A stretch of DNA of 64,000 bases from Isoetes taiwanensis. Lineage: Eukaryota > Streptophyta > Lycopodiopsida > Isoetales > Isoetaceae. Below the pieces are notes generated by a model. The model did not search any database, had not been told where the DNA came from, and saw only the letters and a program-made list of their open reading frames with translations. Position 1 is the first letter of the stretch; every line of letters begins with the position of its first letter. The position numbers were made by a program, and so were the translations under genes. Of the stretch, positions 11,371-21,539 are shown in pieces. The stretch lies in contig JAJEKV010000109.1 of NCBI GenBank assembly GCA_021234155.1, positions 1,231,193 to 1,295,192 of the forward strand. The letters run 5' to 3'.

Positions 11371-13865
11371 GAAAAGAAGCTAAGATTAAATTTTGTAAGC
11401 AGTTGTAAGCATAAGCTTTTCATACCCCTCAAATAGCCTGAAAAAAAACCTAAGGACAATGCAAACAGTAGCATGCTAGAGTTAATAAGCATTGTATAGA
11501 TCTAAATGACCAGCTGAATCTGGTCGCCACATGGGATAATTTGGGTCATATAGAAAGGAACTTGTAAGCAGAAAAACATGGAAAAACACATATATGAAGA
11601 GAACATGTTGAAATTGGTACAGAACATCTTAAAGAAGGAAGAACTTCCTATGGTCAACGAAAGTGGTAAAGACTACTTGATTAGACTCGAGCTACAAATA
11701 GACCAACTCCAAATTACATTTTGGTCAACCTAGGTATATTCCATAATGGAAGGAGTAATTTGTTCCAGCTTGAAATTTTGGATACGAAAGGAATGTGGAC
11801 AGACAAAGTTCAAAGATTACCTCTGGCTGAACTTGTGCACATTAGAACTCCAAGCCTGTCAAACAAGAATTGAATGCCGCAAGCCAAAAGGCCAAGGCAC
11901 CATTACCAACCTCTCCAAGATAAAAGCTTGATTGTACTCCAAAAACTAGTCAATAGCAACAATGAGTCTCAAACTCTATGGGCTTTCAAGGTATCCTTAC
12001 TTTTCCCATCACATCTCGCATAGGTGCTACCCTATTGTAAAGCTCCACGTCACCTACAAGAAAATAACAGGTCACAACTGTTTTGCTTTTAACAAGTGAA
12101 GATAAACGAAGGAAGTCACATCTTGATTGGAAGTATCTTCTAATGTATTCTCTAAAGAAAAAGATACATAGTACATAGACATGAACTTCAATGTCTCTAT
12201 GATCATTATCTAATGGCAATTCAAGACTTCTGTAAAAAATTCCTAAATAGACCAACATACCTGCTGTCAAAAAGATTAACTTTCCTTTCTCAGCAGGCTT
12301 CTTGGAGCCAAAAACTAGAGCCTGCTCAAAAAATGAAAATGCTCAGGTCATTCTTCACCTCTCCTTTAGAAACTGAGCCCAGGAAATACGAAATGAATGC
12401 CGCGAACTAAATGACCAAGTTTACCAAGCTGAAATTGTCCATAGCTTCACTTGTCCTTTAGAAATTGGGCTCAACTTAGGGCCCAACTCTGCAAAGAGGG
12501 CACTGAACCTTAACAGAAATGGTCAATACAATTAGAACCCTCTGGGCAAGACAACTAGGTCAACTTCTTTGAGTAGAGATTTCATTTTCTTGACATCCTG
12601 AGCCTTGTATCTAGCAGCCTTAATTGGAGACAAGAGCTCTGAAACCCTGCTCGAACTGTAAGTTAGAGCAAGTTATATTTTGCCCCATTGCAAATGATAT
12701 AAAAACTGGACCAAGCAGGGTTTTGTGAGCCTCTTTTTCCATCGGTTACTGCAGGATGAGGATTTCCTCTTATAGTTACAGATACTCCAAGCAGAAACTC
12801 AACAGGTAAATCCAGTCTTTTTGCAAGAGCAACTCCAACCATCATTGGAAATATTGCTAATGGCGGAGCAATTCATATACATATAGAAGAAAAATGGAAC
12901 ACAGAAAAGTCGACCTATGTACCAATCTGCCATCGTGGAAAACCAAAGGTTTTAGATAGTCATCCTTACGCACAGGTTCAACGTTTGTTGATGGAACAAT
13001 GCACCCTTTCTAACAATGGAAAAAAGCAGAACATGAGATTTATAAGAGAACAGATAATTTTACAGGGAAAAGACGAAAAGCCTCACCTTCCACAACAACA
13101 TAAAATCATCATGGTCTTCCTTTTGATCGCCAAGTCTTATGTCCGGCAATTTGTCGCCCAATGCCTTTTTAGAGCTTGAGCCTTATTCTTTTCCAACAAG
13201 ACTGGCCTATCCGCTGCATATTCCTGATGCTGTTACCTGCATTTCTGTAGCCAAAACATGGCACATACATAGATAATCCTTCAAAGAGCTTGCACCAAAC
13301 TAGGGCTTCCGTTCATCTGGTGTTAGGGAATGCAAATGTCATCCGAAAAGAACCTCACGACGTCCTTCTCTATATCCGCATCCTATTTTCCTGGCATTTT
13401 CTATTTTTCATAACCGTCGATGTAGGCAATTTATGATCCATTGGTGTTGAATAGTGCCAAATCAAGTTTAGCGGACGTGGAACTGCCATGTGGATAGGCT
13501 AGAATGATAGAAAAGGCTGTAGGCAGGGCTGGTGTGCTAAAAAACTCTTCTTCAGCAACAATATTGCCCCCTATATCAAAAAGCATTGTCTACTCTGTCC
13601 CCTTTATCCAACTTTTCGAGATAATTATGCTATACCATCCAAAATTTTGACATGCCAATGATGTCACAAATAAATGCAAATGATGGTGGCTTGACTGTAC
13701 AACGTAACTTTATTAGGATTACGTGCGCACACACATCGACAGCGATTGCTCTTCATCAATGACTCTTATTTAGCAGCTTTATAACCCCATTTTCTCAGCC
13801 CAAACTCTCAAGAATGATTAGGGCTAGTACAAACAAGAACCTTCGATAAGGCTATGGCCCATCGC
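11371..13865. other. Intergenic stretch, no gene recognised
   Basis: Only short frames are present. Two deserve mention because their composition looks coding. One is 11746-11931 (+), 61 codons, with many Lys and Cys. The other is 12663-12845 (-), reading VGVALAKRLDLPVEFLLGVS and then a VTDGKRGSQNPAW segment, which could be an exon of an unknown gene. I cannot name either. Nothing else is seen. Confidence 0.4.
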
Positions 13866-14061
13866 CAATCATAAGTCCATTAAATCCCAAATCCAGTTGG
13901 TCCTCGTAACTCTAAACCTTGAACTTAGAATAATCTCATCAATTTTTGAATGGTCTACCTTATAATACTCGTAACACAAATTGCTGTTTGGGTCCTTTCC
14001 TACCACAAAATTCATGGACCATCCATGTTTACCGGTTTCAATTCCCTGCCTCACATCTTTC
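13866..14061 (-). pseudogene. Frameshifted E/E+ extension of the PPR gene
   Basis: Immediately after the TGA ending the long PPR frame (14064-14062), the next minus-strand frame continues EKDVRQGIETGKHGWSMNF and then VVGKDPNSN, running to a stop at about 13869. The GWS...F.VG pattern resembles the E/E+ region that follows the last PPR motif in editing factors (usual pattern GxSWxE...H.F..GD). One single-base indel near 14065-14075 would join the two frames. No DYW deaminase domain follows. This supports a mutated C-terminus rather than a naturally short protein. Confidence 0.5.
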
Positions 14062-17000
14062 TCATTCTAATTGCCCGTGACCTGTACTTGCATAAATGCT
14101 TGTCATAAGTACATATGAAGCAGCATGCTCTGGATTTTGCTGGTGTAGCTGCTCAAAACATCTGAATCCTAAATTTTCCTCCTCAAAAGTTTTGCAGGCA
14201 CTAAGCAAAGCAATCCATGTCTCTTTAGACAATGAACACTGTGCAGTTTCAAGCAAGTTGGTTGCTTCATGTAAGTGTCCGGATCTTGCAAGAAGGTCAA
14301 CTATGCAATTATAGTGATCGCCTGTTGGACTAATCCCATATTGGTTCTCCATCACCTTAAAGTATGCCTGACCTTCTTTTAACAATCCAGTGCGACTGCA
14401 TGCAGTAAGAAGACATGTGAATGTAATGGCATCTGCTTCCACATTCTGTTCTTGCATAATCTCAAAACAATTCAGGGCCATGTCACACTCATGGTTCATT
14501 CCATATCCTCTTATCATTGCAGTCCAAGACACAACATCTCGACATGGCAGCTTATCAAAGACCAATCGTGCCTCAGATAATGCACTGCATTTTACATACA
14601 TGTCAATTAGTGCATTGCCCACTATGAGATCCTTCTCTAGTCGTCCCTTTGAAATCTCGATGTGTATTTCTTGGCCTTTGTCCAAAAATCCAAGATTGCC
14701 ACAACATTTCAAAATGCAAACAAATGTGTTAGCATCTCCAGTTATACCTTTCAGTTGCATCTGCTCAAAGCACTCAATGGCTTTCAAGTTCTCTCCATTT
14801 TCAGAATATCCTGTAATAAGCGTATTCCAGGACACAATATCCTGGAGTTGCAGTTTATCAAAGACCACTTGTGCCTCTACAAGTGAACCACATTTGACAT
14901 ACATGTCAATTAAACAATTAGCAACAAATTCGATTTGTTCAAAACCTCTTTGTACAAGTTCCATATGGATTTCTCGGCCCATGTCTATATTATGTAACCT
15001 AGCACAAGCCTTCAAGCAGCAGAGAAGTGTGACAGGATTTGGAGCCATGCCTGTCATCCGCATCTCTTCGAAACAGTTTAGTGCATCCTGACCATCCCCA
15101 TGGTCTGCATATGCCCCAATCAGTGTAGTCCAAGAGACAACATTTCTGATTGGCAGCTTGTCAAAGACCTCACATGCTTCTGTAAATGAACCACATCTGG
15201 CATACATGTCAACCAAACTGTTACCGACAAAAAGATCTCCATATCCTGACTGCGCAACAGCAACGTGGATTTCTCGTCCTTTGTCTATCGCTTGTATCTT
15301 ACCACAGGCTTTCAAACCGCAGATGTACGTGATGGCATTAGGAGAAACTCCATCCAATTGCATCTGATCAAAACATTTCAAGGCCTCCTCCCCACATTCA
15401 ATTTCGGCATATCCTCCAATCAGCATCGTCCAAGTTATAACGTCTTGAACTGGCATCTTTTCAAAAGCCTCCTTTGCCTCTTCTAGCATACCGCACTTAG
15501 AATACATGTACACCAAACTTGTGCCAACAAGACCATCTTTTTCTAATCTCTGACCCACAACTGCAGCATGTACCTGTCGGCCCTTCTCTATAGCACCTAT
15601 GCGCCCACAAGCCCTTAGAACATATGCATAAGTAAGGGTATTCGGTTCTATCCCTTCCAGTATCATCTGCTGATAACATTTCAGCACCTCCGTGTCCTGA
15701 CCATTTTCAGCATAGCCTTTCAGCAGTGCATTCCATGATACAACATCACGAATGAGGAGATGCCCAAACACTTTCTCTGCTTCTTCAACTGAATGACATT
15801 TTATGTACATACTGATCAAAGTGTTGGTTACAAGAAGATCTCTTTCAAGTCCAGCCTGGACAATGTCAAGATGTACTTTACGACCATTACCTATGGCGCC
15901 TATGTTGCCACATGACTTCAAGCAGAAAATGAACGAGCTAGCATTTGGAAGCACTTTCTCAAGCTGCATTTGTGACAAACACTTGAGTGCTGCTATGTCA
16001 AATCCATTTTCAGTATAGCCTGAAATGAGGGTATTCCATATTACAACATTCCGAACTGGCAGCTGATCAAAGACCTCCTCTGCCTCTACAATTGATCCAC
16101 ATTTTATATACATCTCAATCAAAGCCTTACCATGCAAGGCATCTCTTTGAAATCCTTTCTGTATAATTTGGCAGTGTAATTCTCGCCCCATGTTTACCAT
16201 GCTTCTGCAAGCCTTTAAAAGTGAAGCAAATGTGATAGCATTAGGTTGTATTCCTTCCAGTTGCATCTGATCAAGACAATTCAGCACTTGATGACCAATA
16301 CCATTCTCAACATACCCTGTAATCATTGCAGTCCATGAAACAACATCTCTTTTTGGAAGCCTATCAAAGACTTTTTGGGCATCTGCAAGCAATCCAAACT
16401 TGGCGTACATGTGGATTAAGGAATTGCAAATAAAAGAATCCCACTCAAATCGCCTCTCTATAATCTGGGCATGTATTTCTCTTCCCCTTTCTACTGCAAT
16501 GACATCACTACATGCATTCAAACAGCAAACAAATGTAGGTCCATCTGGAGACAGGCCTTCTACTTGCATCTGTTCAAAGCAATATAAGGCTTCCTTGCAA
16601 AATCCATCTTCAGCATATCCTGCAATCAGCATGGTCCAACATACGGTGTCATGAATTTCTAGCTTGTCAAAAAGCTCTTGTGCATCAATTATTGAGCCAC
16701 ACTTTGCATACAGATCAACCAAACTGCTACTAACTGAACGATCTGCCTCAAATCCCTTTTGTACAATCTCAGCATGTAGCCGTCGACCCTCTTGTATAGC
16801 CCCTATGCTGATACATGCTTTTAAGCCACATACAAATGTGGCTGCATTTGGAGAGATGCCCTCATATTTCATTTGGTCAAAAAGTTTAAATGCTTGATTG
16901 CCAAGATCATTTCCAGCATATCCAGCAACTAGTGCTGTCCATGACACTAAATCGCGAGCTGGCAGTTTATCAAAGACTTCTTGTGCATCATTAACAGAGC

Positions 17001-17835
17001 CACATTTCATATACATACTGATCAAAGAATTGCCAACGAACAGATCTTCCGGATATTCTCTCAATGCAATAACTGCATGTACCTCTCGGCCATTTACTAT
17101 AGCTCCTAAGTTGCCACAGGCATTCAAGGTACAAACAAAAGTGACAGAATTTGGAGAGACATCTTCTAGTTGCATCTTCTTAAAGCAGCATAGTGCTTCT
17201 TGATGCTGTCCATTCTCAGCATATGCTGCAATTATTGCTGTCCAGGACACAACATCACGAACTTTCAACTTTTCAAATGCCTCCCATGCCTCTGTTAGTG
17301 AACCACACTTGGCATACATGTGTATCAAGGTATTGCTGACCCAAAGATCGCTTTCAAATCCATATTTTTTTATTTCAAGGTGAAGCTGCCGGCCTGTTTC
17401 CACATTTTTCAGCTGCGCACATGCTCTTAATAAAGAAATGAGCGTAAAACTGCTAGGATGTATACTTTCCTTTCTCATTCTTTCATATACACTGAAGGCA
17501 CGTTTCGGTTGCTTTAGCCCAATATGTCCTACTATCAGTGAAGTCCAGGAATACTCATTCTGATTAACAAACTTGTCAAAAGCTTGCTGAGCATCAAACA
17601 TACTCCCACACTCCACAAACATAGGCACAATGAAGTTTCCCAGAGTCTCGTGATCGTCCACCTTATTACTACAAATATGTGCATGCACATGCCTGGCAGT
17701 TTTTAAATTTTTTATCTTTCTGCATCTCTGCAAAATGCAGATAATGTTCTCAACAGAAACCTGAGGGGTGAGCGCCCTTTCCAACAGTTTGCAAGCATTG
17801 ATTTGACTTGTAACCTTAAGTCCAGGTTGAAACAT
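14062..17835 (-). CDS. PLS-class pentatricopeptide repeat protein, 11 repeat triplets
   Basis: A single uninterrupted 1,257-codon frame has an in-frame TAA 9 nt before the ATG, which fixes the start. From about residue 96 a ~101-residue unit recurs 11 times. Each unit carries an SWT/SWN core (about residues 96, 197, 298 and so on to about 1104), a PNA.TF..CLKACG block, GR.VH and MY.KCGS. That equals roughly 33 P, L and S motifs, far more than the usual 10-20. Family knowledge: PLS proteins bind single-stranded organellar RNA one base per repeat and guide C-to-U editing. The N-terminus is basic and could be an organelle presequence. The protein ends GHGQLE inside the E region because of a frameshift, so the gene may be damaged. 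There is no intron. Confidence 0.92.
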   Translation of the reverse strand: MFQPGLKVTSQINACKLLERALTPQVSVENIICILQRCRKIKNLKTARHVHAHICSNKVDDHETLGNFIVPMFVECGSMFDAQQAFDKFVNQNEYSWTSLIVGHIGLKQPKRAFSVYERMRKESIHPSSFTLISLLRACAQLKNVETGRQLHLEIKKYGFESDLWVSNTLIHMYAKCGSLTEAWEAFEKLKVRDVVSWTAIIAAYAENGQHQEALCCFKKMQLEDVSPNSVTFVCTLNACGNLGAIVNGREVHAVIALREYPEDLFVGNSLISMYMKCGSVNDAQEVFDKLPARDLVSWTALVAGYAGNDLGNQAFKLFDQMKYEGISPNAATFVCGLKACISIGAIQEGRRLHAEIVQKGFEADRSVSSSLVDLYAKCGSIIDAQELFDKLEIHDTVCWTMLIAGYAEDGFCKEALYCFEQMQVEGLSPDGPTFVCCLNACSDVIAVERGREIHAQIIERRFEWDSFICNSLIHMYAKFGLLADAQKVFDRLPKRDVVSWTAMITGYVENGIGHQVLNCLDQMQLEGIQPNAITFASLLKACRSMVNMGRELHCQIIQKGFQRDALHGKALIEMYIKCGSIVEAEEVFDQLPVRNVVIWNTLISGYTENGFDIAALKCLSQMQLEKVLPNASSFIFCLKSCGNIGAIGNGRKVHLDIVQAGLERDLLVTNTLISMYIKCHSVEEAEKVFGHLLIRDVVSWNALLKGYAENGQDTEVLKCYQQMILEGIEPNTLTYAYVLRACGRIGAIEKGRQVHAAVVGQRLEKDGLVGTSLVYMYSKCGMLEEAKEAFEKMPVQDVITWTMLIGGYAEIECGEEALKCFDQMQLDGVSPNAITYICGLKACGKIQAIDKGREIHVAVAQSGYGDLFVGNSLVDMYARCGSFTEACEVFDKLPIRNVVSWTTLIGAYADHGDGQDALNCFEEMRMTGMAPNPVTLLCCLKACARLHNIDMGREIHMELVQRGFEQIEFVANCLIDMYVKCGSLVEAQVVFDKLQLQDIVSWNTLITGYSENGENLKAIECFEQMQLKGITGDANTFVCILKCCGNLGFLDKGQEIHIEISKGRLEKDLIVGNALIDMYVKCSALSEARLVFDKLPCRDVVSWTAMIRGYGMNHECDMALNCFEIMQEQNVEADAITFTCLLTACSRTGLLKEGQAYFKVMENQYGISPTGDHYNCIVDLLARSGHLHEATNLLETAQCSLSKETWIALLSACKTFEEENLGFRCFEQLHQQNPEHAASYVLMTSIYASTGHGQLE

Positions 17836-19117
17836 GTTGACTCCTTATGGCTTCTCCAAAAACTATGACCTCTGTATAGGACTTACTCTCTGTCATCTTT
17901 CTTGTTGGTCGCTCTGCATACGGGCTCCACCTAACCACTTCCTGTTCATGAACTGAGATTAAACGCAGGAGCTCTTCTTCGAAGCGAATGTTGTTAAGTT
18001 AAAATTGCAAACTGCTTTTTTCCATTTTACATCTCTATTTACCAACTCCTGAAATGGCAACAAAAGCCTCAAATGCCTGCCTTTTCTGCCATGCTGTGAT
18101 TTCTTCGAAGTTCTTTGGTAGTAGGATGTTTTCACAAACATATGGATGCATTCATTTGTGTAGAGAACTGCAGTCCAAGAATCTGTCACTTGGGCAACAC
18201 CCAATGTTTTAAGTTGTTCCATAAATGATTGACTTAGCTTACACTTTCAAAAACAGAGAGATTGAAGATCTGAAAGCATTTCAAATAATTGGTAAAAAGT
18301 TAGGCTTGTCAAGGCAAGGTTTCTCCTGTTATATCTACAGAGTTGTGCAAAATTGCTTTCATGCTCAAGTTTGCCGCTCAACACAGGGCATAAAAACATA
18401 ATTTTTAACAAAGGGGGCAAAATCCTCTGCTGTTCCAGTCTTCTTCCTGTTATTTACTAACTGTCAACAAGTTATACAACCAGTCTAGAGAAAACACAGC
18501 ATAGCAGGCCACTTAACTTTATGGATTTGGAGGGGTTTAACCAGGTAATTAGGTATAATCAACCATTCACGAATCAAAGTGTTTTTCCTGATTCATAGCC
18601 ACGTAATGTTATCTTTGAACTACATTGTAGAAGAAAATCAGCGACCTTTGTATTATTTGATATGTTCAACTAGAATTCAATAAATCCAGATCACTACAAT
18701 GAATGATTTTTAAATCAGATACTTTCCTTGACATGTACCTTCAGTTTCTCTTCGTAAATAGCTCCAACCTATGCTTCCATAAAAAAGTAAATATTTGCAG
18801 GACAAACCTATATAGCATTCCAAAATCTTCATTGTTTGCCACAGTGAAATGAAGCAATCACAAAAATCATTTTCATAATGCGATCATCCCATTCTGAAGG
18901 GTACGACTTCCCTTTAACAAAGAAAATTCGACTGCAGTATTACGTCGCATACCTTCTTGCTCCTGAAAAATGTAATTGCAATACATAAAGCTGATGTCCA
19001 CCTATGCATGGTATATTTTATTGTTGCCAGGGGAACGACGGTTTTGGAATCTCAGGGATATTCTAGAGATCTTATGGTTGTGATTTTGTTTTTAAAAGGA
19101 AAAAATCTAACAGATAG
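17836..19117. other. Upstream region of the PPR gene
   Basis: This holds the presumed promoter and 5' leader of the minus-strand PPR gene. An 87-codon minus-strand frame at 17959-18222 could be an upstream ORF in a long leader, but nothing about it is recognisable. The remainder is A/T-rich without clear features. Confidence 0.35.
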
Positions 19118-19322
19118 GAGAACAAGAACCTTTAGATCTTGATTGTCTAAAAGCGCCATTGTTAGGCTATGGCAAATACAGGACAGCTATACATAATCCA
19201 TAGTCAGCTTATCTCTAATACGAGAATAAGAATCTTTAGATCTTGATTGTCGAAAAGCACCATTGTTATGGCAAATACAGAATAGCTATACATAATCTAT
19301 AGTCTCAGCTTATCTCTACTAT
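19118..19322. repeat. Tandem duplication, ~103-bp unit
   Basis: Copy 1 (19118-19221) and copy 2 (19222-19322) both run from GAGAA.AAGAA through TTTAGATCTTGATTGTC, GCCATTGTTA/ACCATTGTTA and CAGCTTATCTCTA. A few substitutions and small deletions separate them. No function is apparent. Confidence 0.75.
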
Positions 19323-19719
19323 TACGGAGTTCTAAATCTCATGTCTTTTTGGGTTGGCTTTGGGAAGATGAATCATCGTGATTTCTCTAGGGTACCATTT
19401 GTGCATATATAGACGACTGGTTGATTCTAGCAGGTACTCAAAATTGCAAATGGCATAGATGCAATAATCTGAAAAAATGGGGGTCAAGGCTCAAATGTCC
19501 GATGGTTGGGGATGTATAGTTATTTAGAGGCATATAACATCATTATCTTTATCAGAGATCTCGCATAATCCTTCTGATCAGACCCACAAATATATTTCAG
19601 TCAACACAGTCATATCACTGTCTAGACAAATTGTCATATGATGTACGTTCTTGCATTTATCCAGAGAAGAATGTGTTGCATCTACCTGTATGGATACGCC
19701 AAGAAACATATAAAGAAAC

Positions 19720-20247
19720 ATGTGTTTACCTATTGTTTTGCCTGTAAAGATATGCGTTTACATGGTTAGCATGATGGCTCAAAACATCTTGAGAATGAAA
19801 AGAGCTTTCATTCTCGGTGAAGGAAGACCCAGGAATACGTCCAAACGCTTTAATCCTGTCACACAACCACAGCAAGTTGAGAAGCGGCAAGTATGCAATT
19901 CATTCTTGCTCTTATTTAAATACTCATCTCGACCAAACTGCACAATCTGGGAACATAGCCCAGCTCAAGAAACTCTAAAGGGCCAAAAAATTCTGAGGCG
20001 CCAAAATCGTATAGAGCAAGGAAAAAATCTCGAGTCAAAAATTCATGAGAGGGAGCTGGGAGTGAAAAGAGCATCGAAACTCTTGGCGATGGCAGCATTC
20101 AAGCACCTTGGGCCAATTCAAAAACTGGCCATCAATGCTGCCAGCCTAAGTCTCGCCCCGCAAGAGGAGCCGCAATTAGAAAGGGAACGTCGCATGCGGC
20201 ATTACTTCCAGTGTTCTCACATGGAAACCAACCCTATCCCATTTTAA
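19720..20247 (+). other. Unrecognised 175-codon open frame
   Basis: This is the longest open frame between the PPR gene and the first LINE. The predicted product is basic and Gln/Arg/Lys-rich (RRQNRIEQGKNLESKIHERE region, about residues 95-115). It has no signal peptide, membrane segment or motif that I can name. No splice or promoter signals support it. It could be an exon, a transposon remnant or chance. Confidence 0.2.
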
Positions 20248-20440
20248 TAAGAAAAATATGACATTTACCTTCATTTTCAAGGAATTGAAGGTAAATGAAG
20301 TCTTGAACTACTAGGTAGTTGTCTGACAGTCATTTTTTGTCCTTTGTGAATTCTCCCTATTTTAGGTTCCTTGTCTCGTATGTTTCTTCATCAGCTTCCT
20401 TTACGAGCATCTCTTTCTTCTTGGAATGTCAAGCCCCACC

Positions 20441-20595
20441 CACCCACCCTTTGTTTTTTCCATTAAGTCATAAGCGGAGTTTACTTGGTTTTTGGTCCTT
20501 GTGCCACTTTTAGAGGCTTACCCACCCTTTGTTTTTTCCATTGTCATAAGCGGAGTTTACTTGGTTTTTGGTCCTTGTGCCACTTTTAGAGGCTT
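20441..20595. repeat. Recent tandem duplication, ~77-bp unit
   Basis: The block CACCCTTTGTTTTTTCC...GTGCCACTTTTAGAGGCTT occurs at about 20442-20519 and again at 20520-20595. The copies are nearly identical, differing chiefly by a 3-base deletion (ATTAAGTCAT against ATTGTCAT). The near identity implies a young event. Short CCTAGTTGGNGGC-like motifs follow at 20600-20660. Confidence 0.85.
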
Positions 20596-21073
20596 TCATG
20601 CCTAGTTGGTGGCCTTAGTACCTAGATGGAGGCCCTTGTGCCTAGTTGGAGACTCTAGAGTCTTTGTGGATCCTTCCATAGAACCTAGATGAGCCCGATG
20701 GGCTTTAGCTCATTTTCTTATTGTTTTGCAGGTACCAAGCTAGGATGATGCTACATTTGATCCACCAAGTTGAGAGGGGAGCCTAGACCCTTGTCACAAG
20801 TTGTTTCAGCTGAACTCGGCACGAGAAGTTTTCGGTTGATCTAGGCTCGAGCATTGTTCTCTTCTTGTTGATAGTTTGCATGTACTATGCCTATATACTC
20901 ATTCCAATAAGGCTAGTAGGCCTGAGGGTAACCTGTTTTCATCATTAGGAGTGTAGCCTGGTTAGTGATCCTATTATGGTCAGGATTTTTCCTCGAAAAC
21001 CTGAAAGGGCGAGGTTTTTTAATCCCGATTATAATGGTTTCACTGATCCAGTCAAAAAGCAAGCATATATTCT

Positions 21074-21163
21074 GTTTTGAATTGTTTAAGAGATGCCCAT
21101 GGAGGTGGTTCTTAGCATGTACTATGTTTTGAATTGTTTAAGAGATGCCCATGGAGGCTGTTC
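21074..21163. repeat. Tandem duplication, ~51-bp period
   Basis: GTTTTGAATTGTTTAAGAGA followed by TGCCCATGGAGG occurs starting at 21074 and again about 51 bases later. The matched part (about 33 bp) is identical. The remaining ~380 bp up to the LINE hold nothing recognised. Confidence 0.8.
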
Positions 21164-21539
21164 TTTCCATATGTTTAGTTCTAGAAGTGATATTAGGGAT
21201 TAGAGGCATTCTTGTACGCTGGGTATTCTAAATTTAGGGTTTGTGAATATGGAATACAATGCAATTGGCATTTATGCAATAATTTTGGATATTAAAGATG
21301 GCAAATACTATGTTAAATACATTGGTTTGAGTAAATTATTAGGTTTATTTTTGAAAAGTGTAGAGATGCCCAAATCTGGCACTTTATGTATTTTGCCATT
21401 TTGATGTTCCAAAAGTGTCAAATCTAGAACATGCTAATGTATGTTAGATTTGCCATGTGTTCTATATGTCGGATCTATTGGAGGTGTCGCCTGGAATCAC
21501 CCAAATTTGGCGACTTTTTGTGACTTACTGTAACACTTG

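Noticed and set aside
14390-17203. Long + strand open frames opposite the PPR gene (up to 233 codons)
   Set aside because: They are antisense shadows of the highly repetitive PPR coding sequence; their own products repeat with the same ~101-codon period and have no known motifs.
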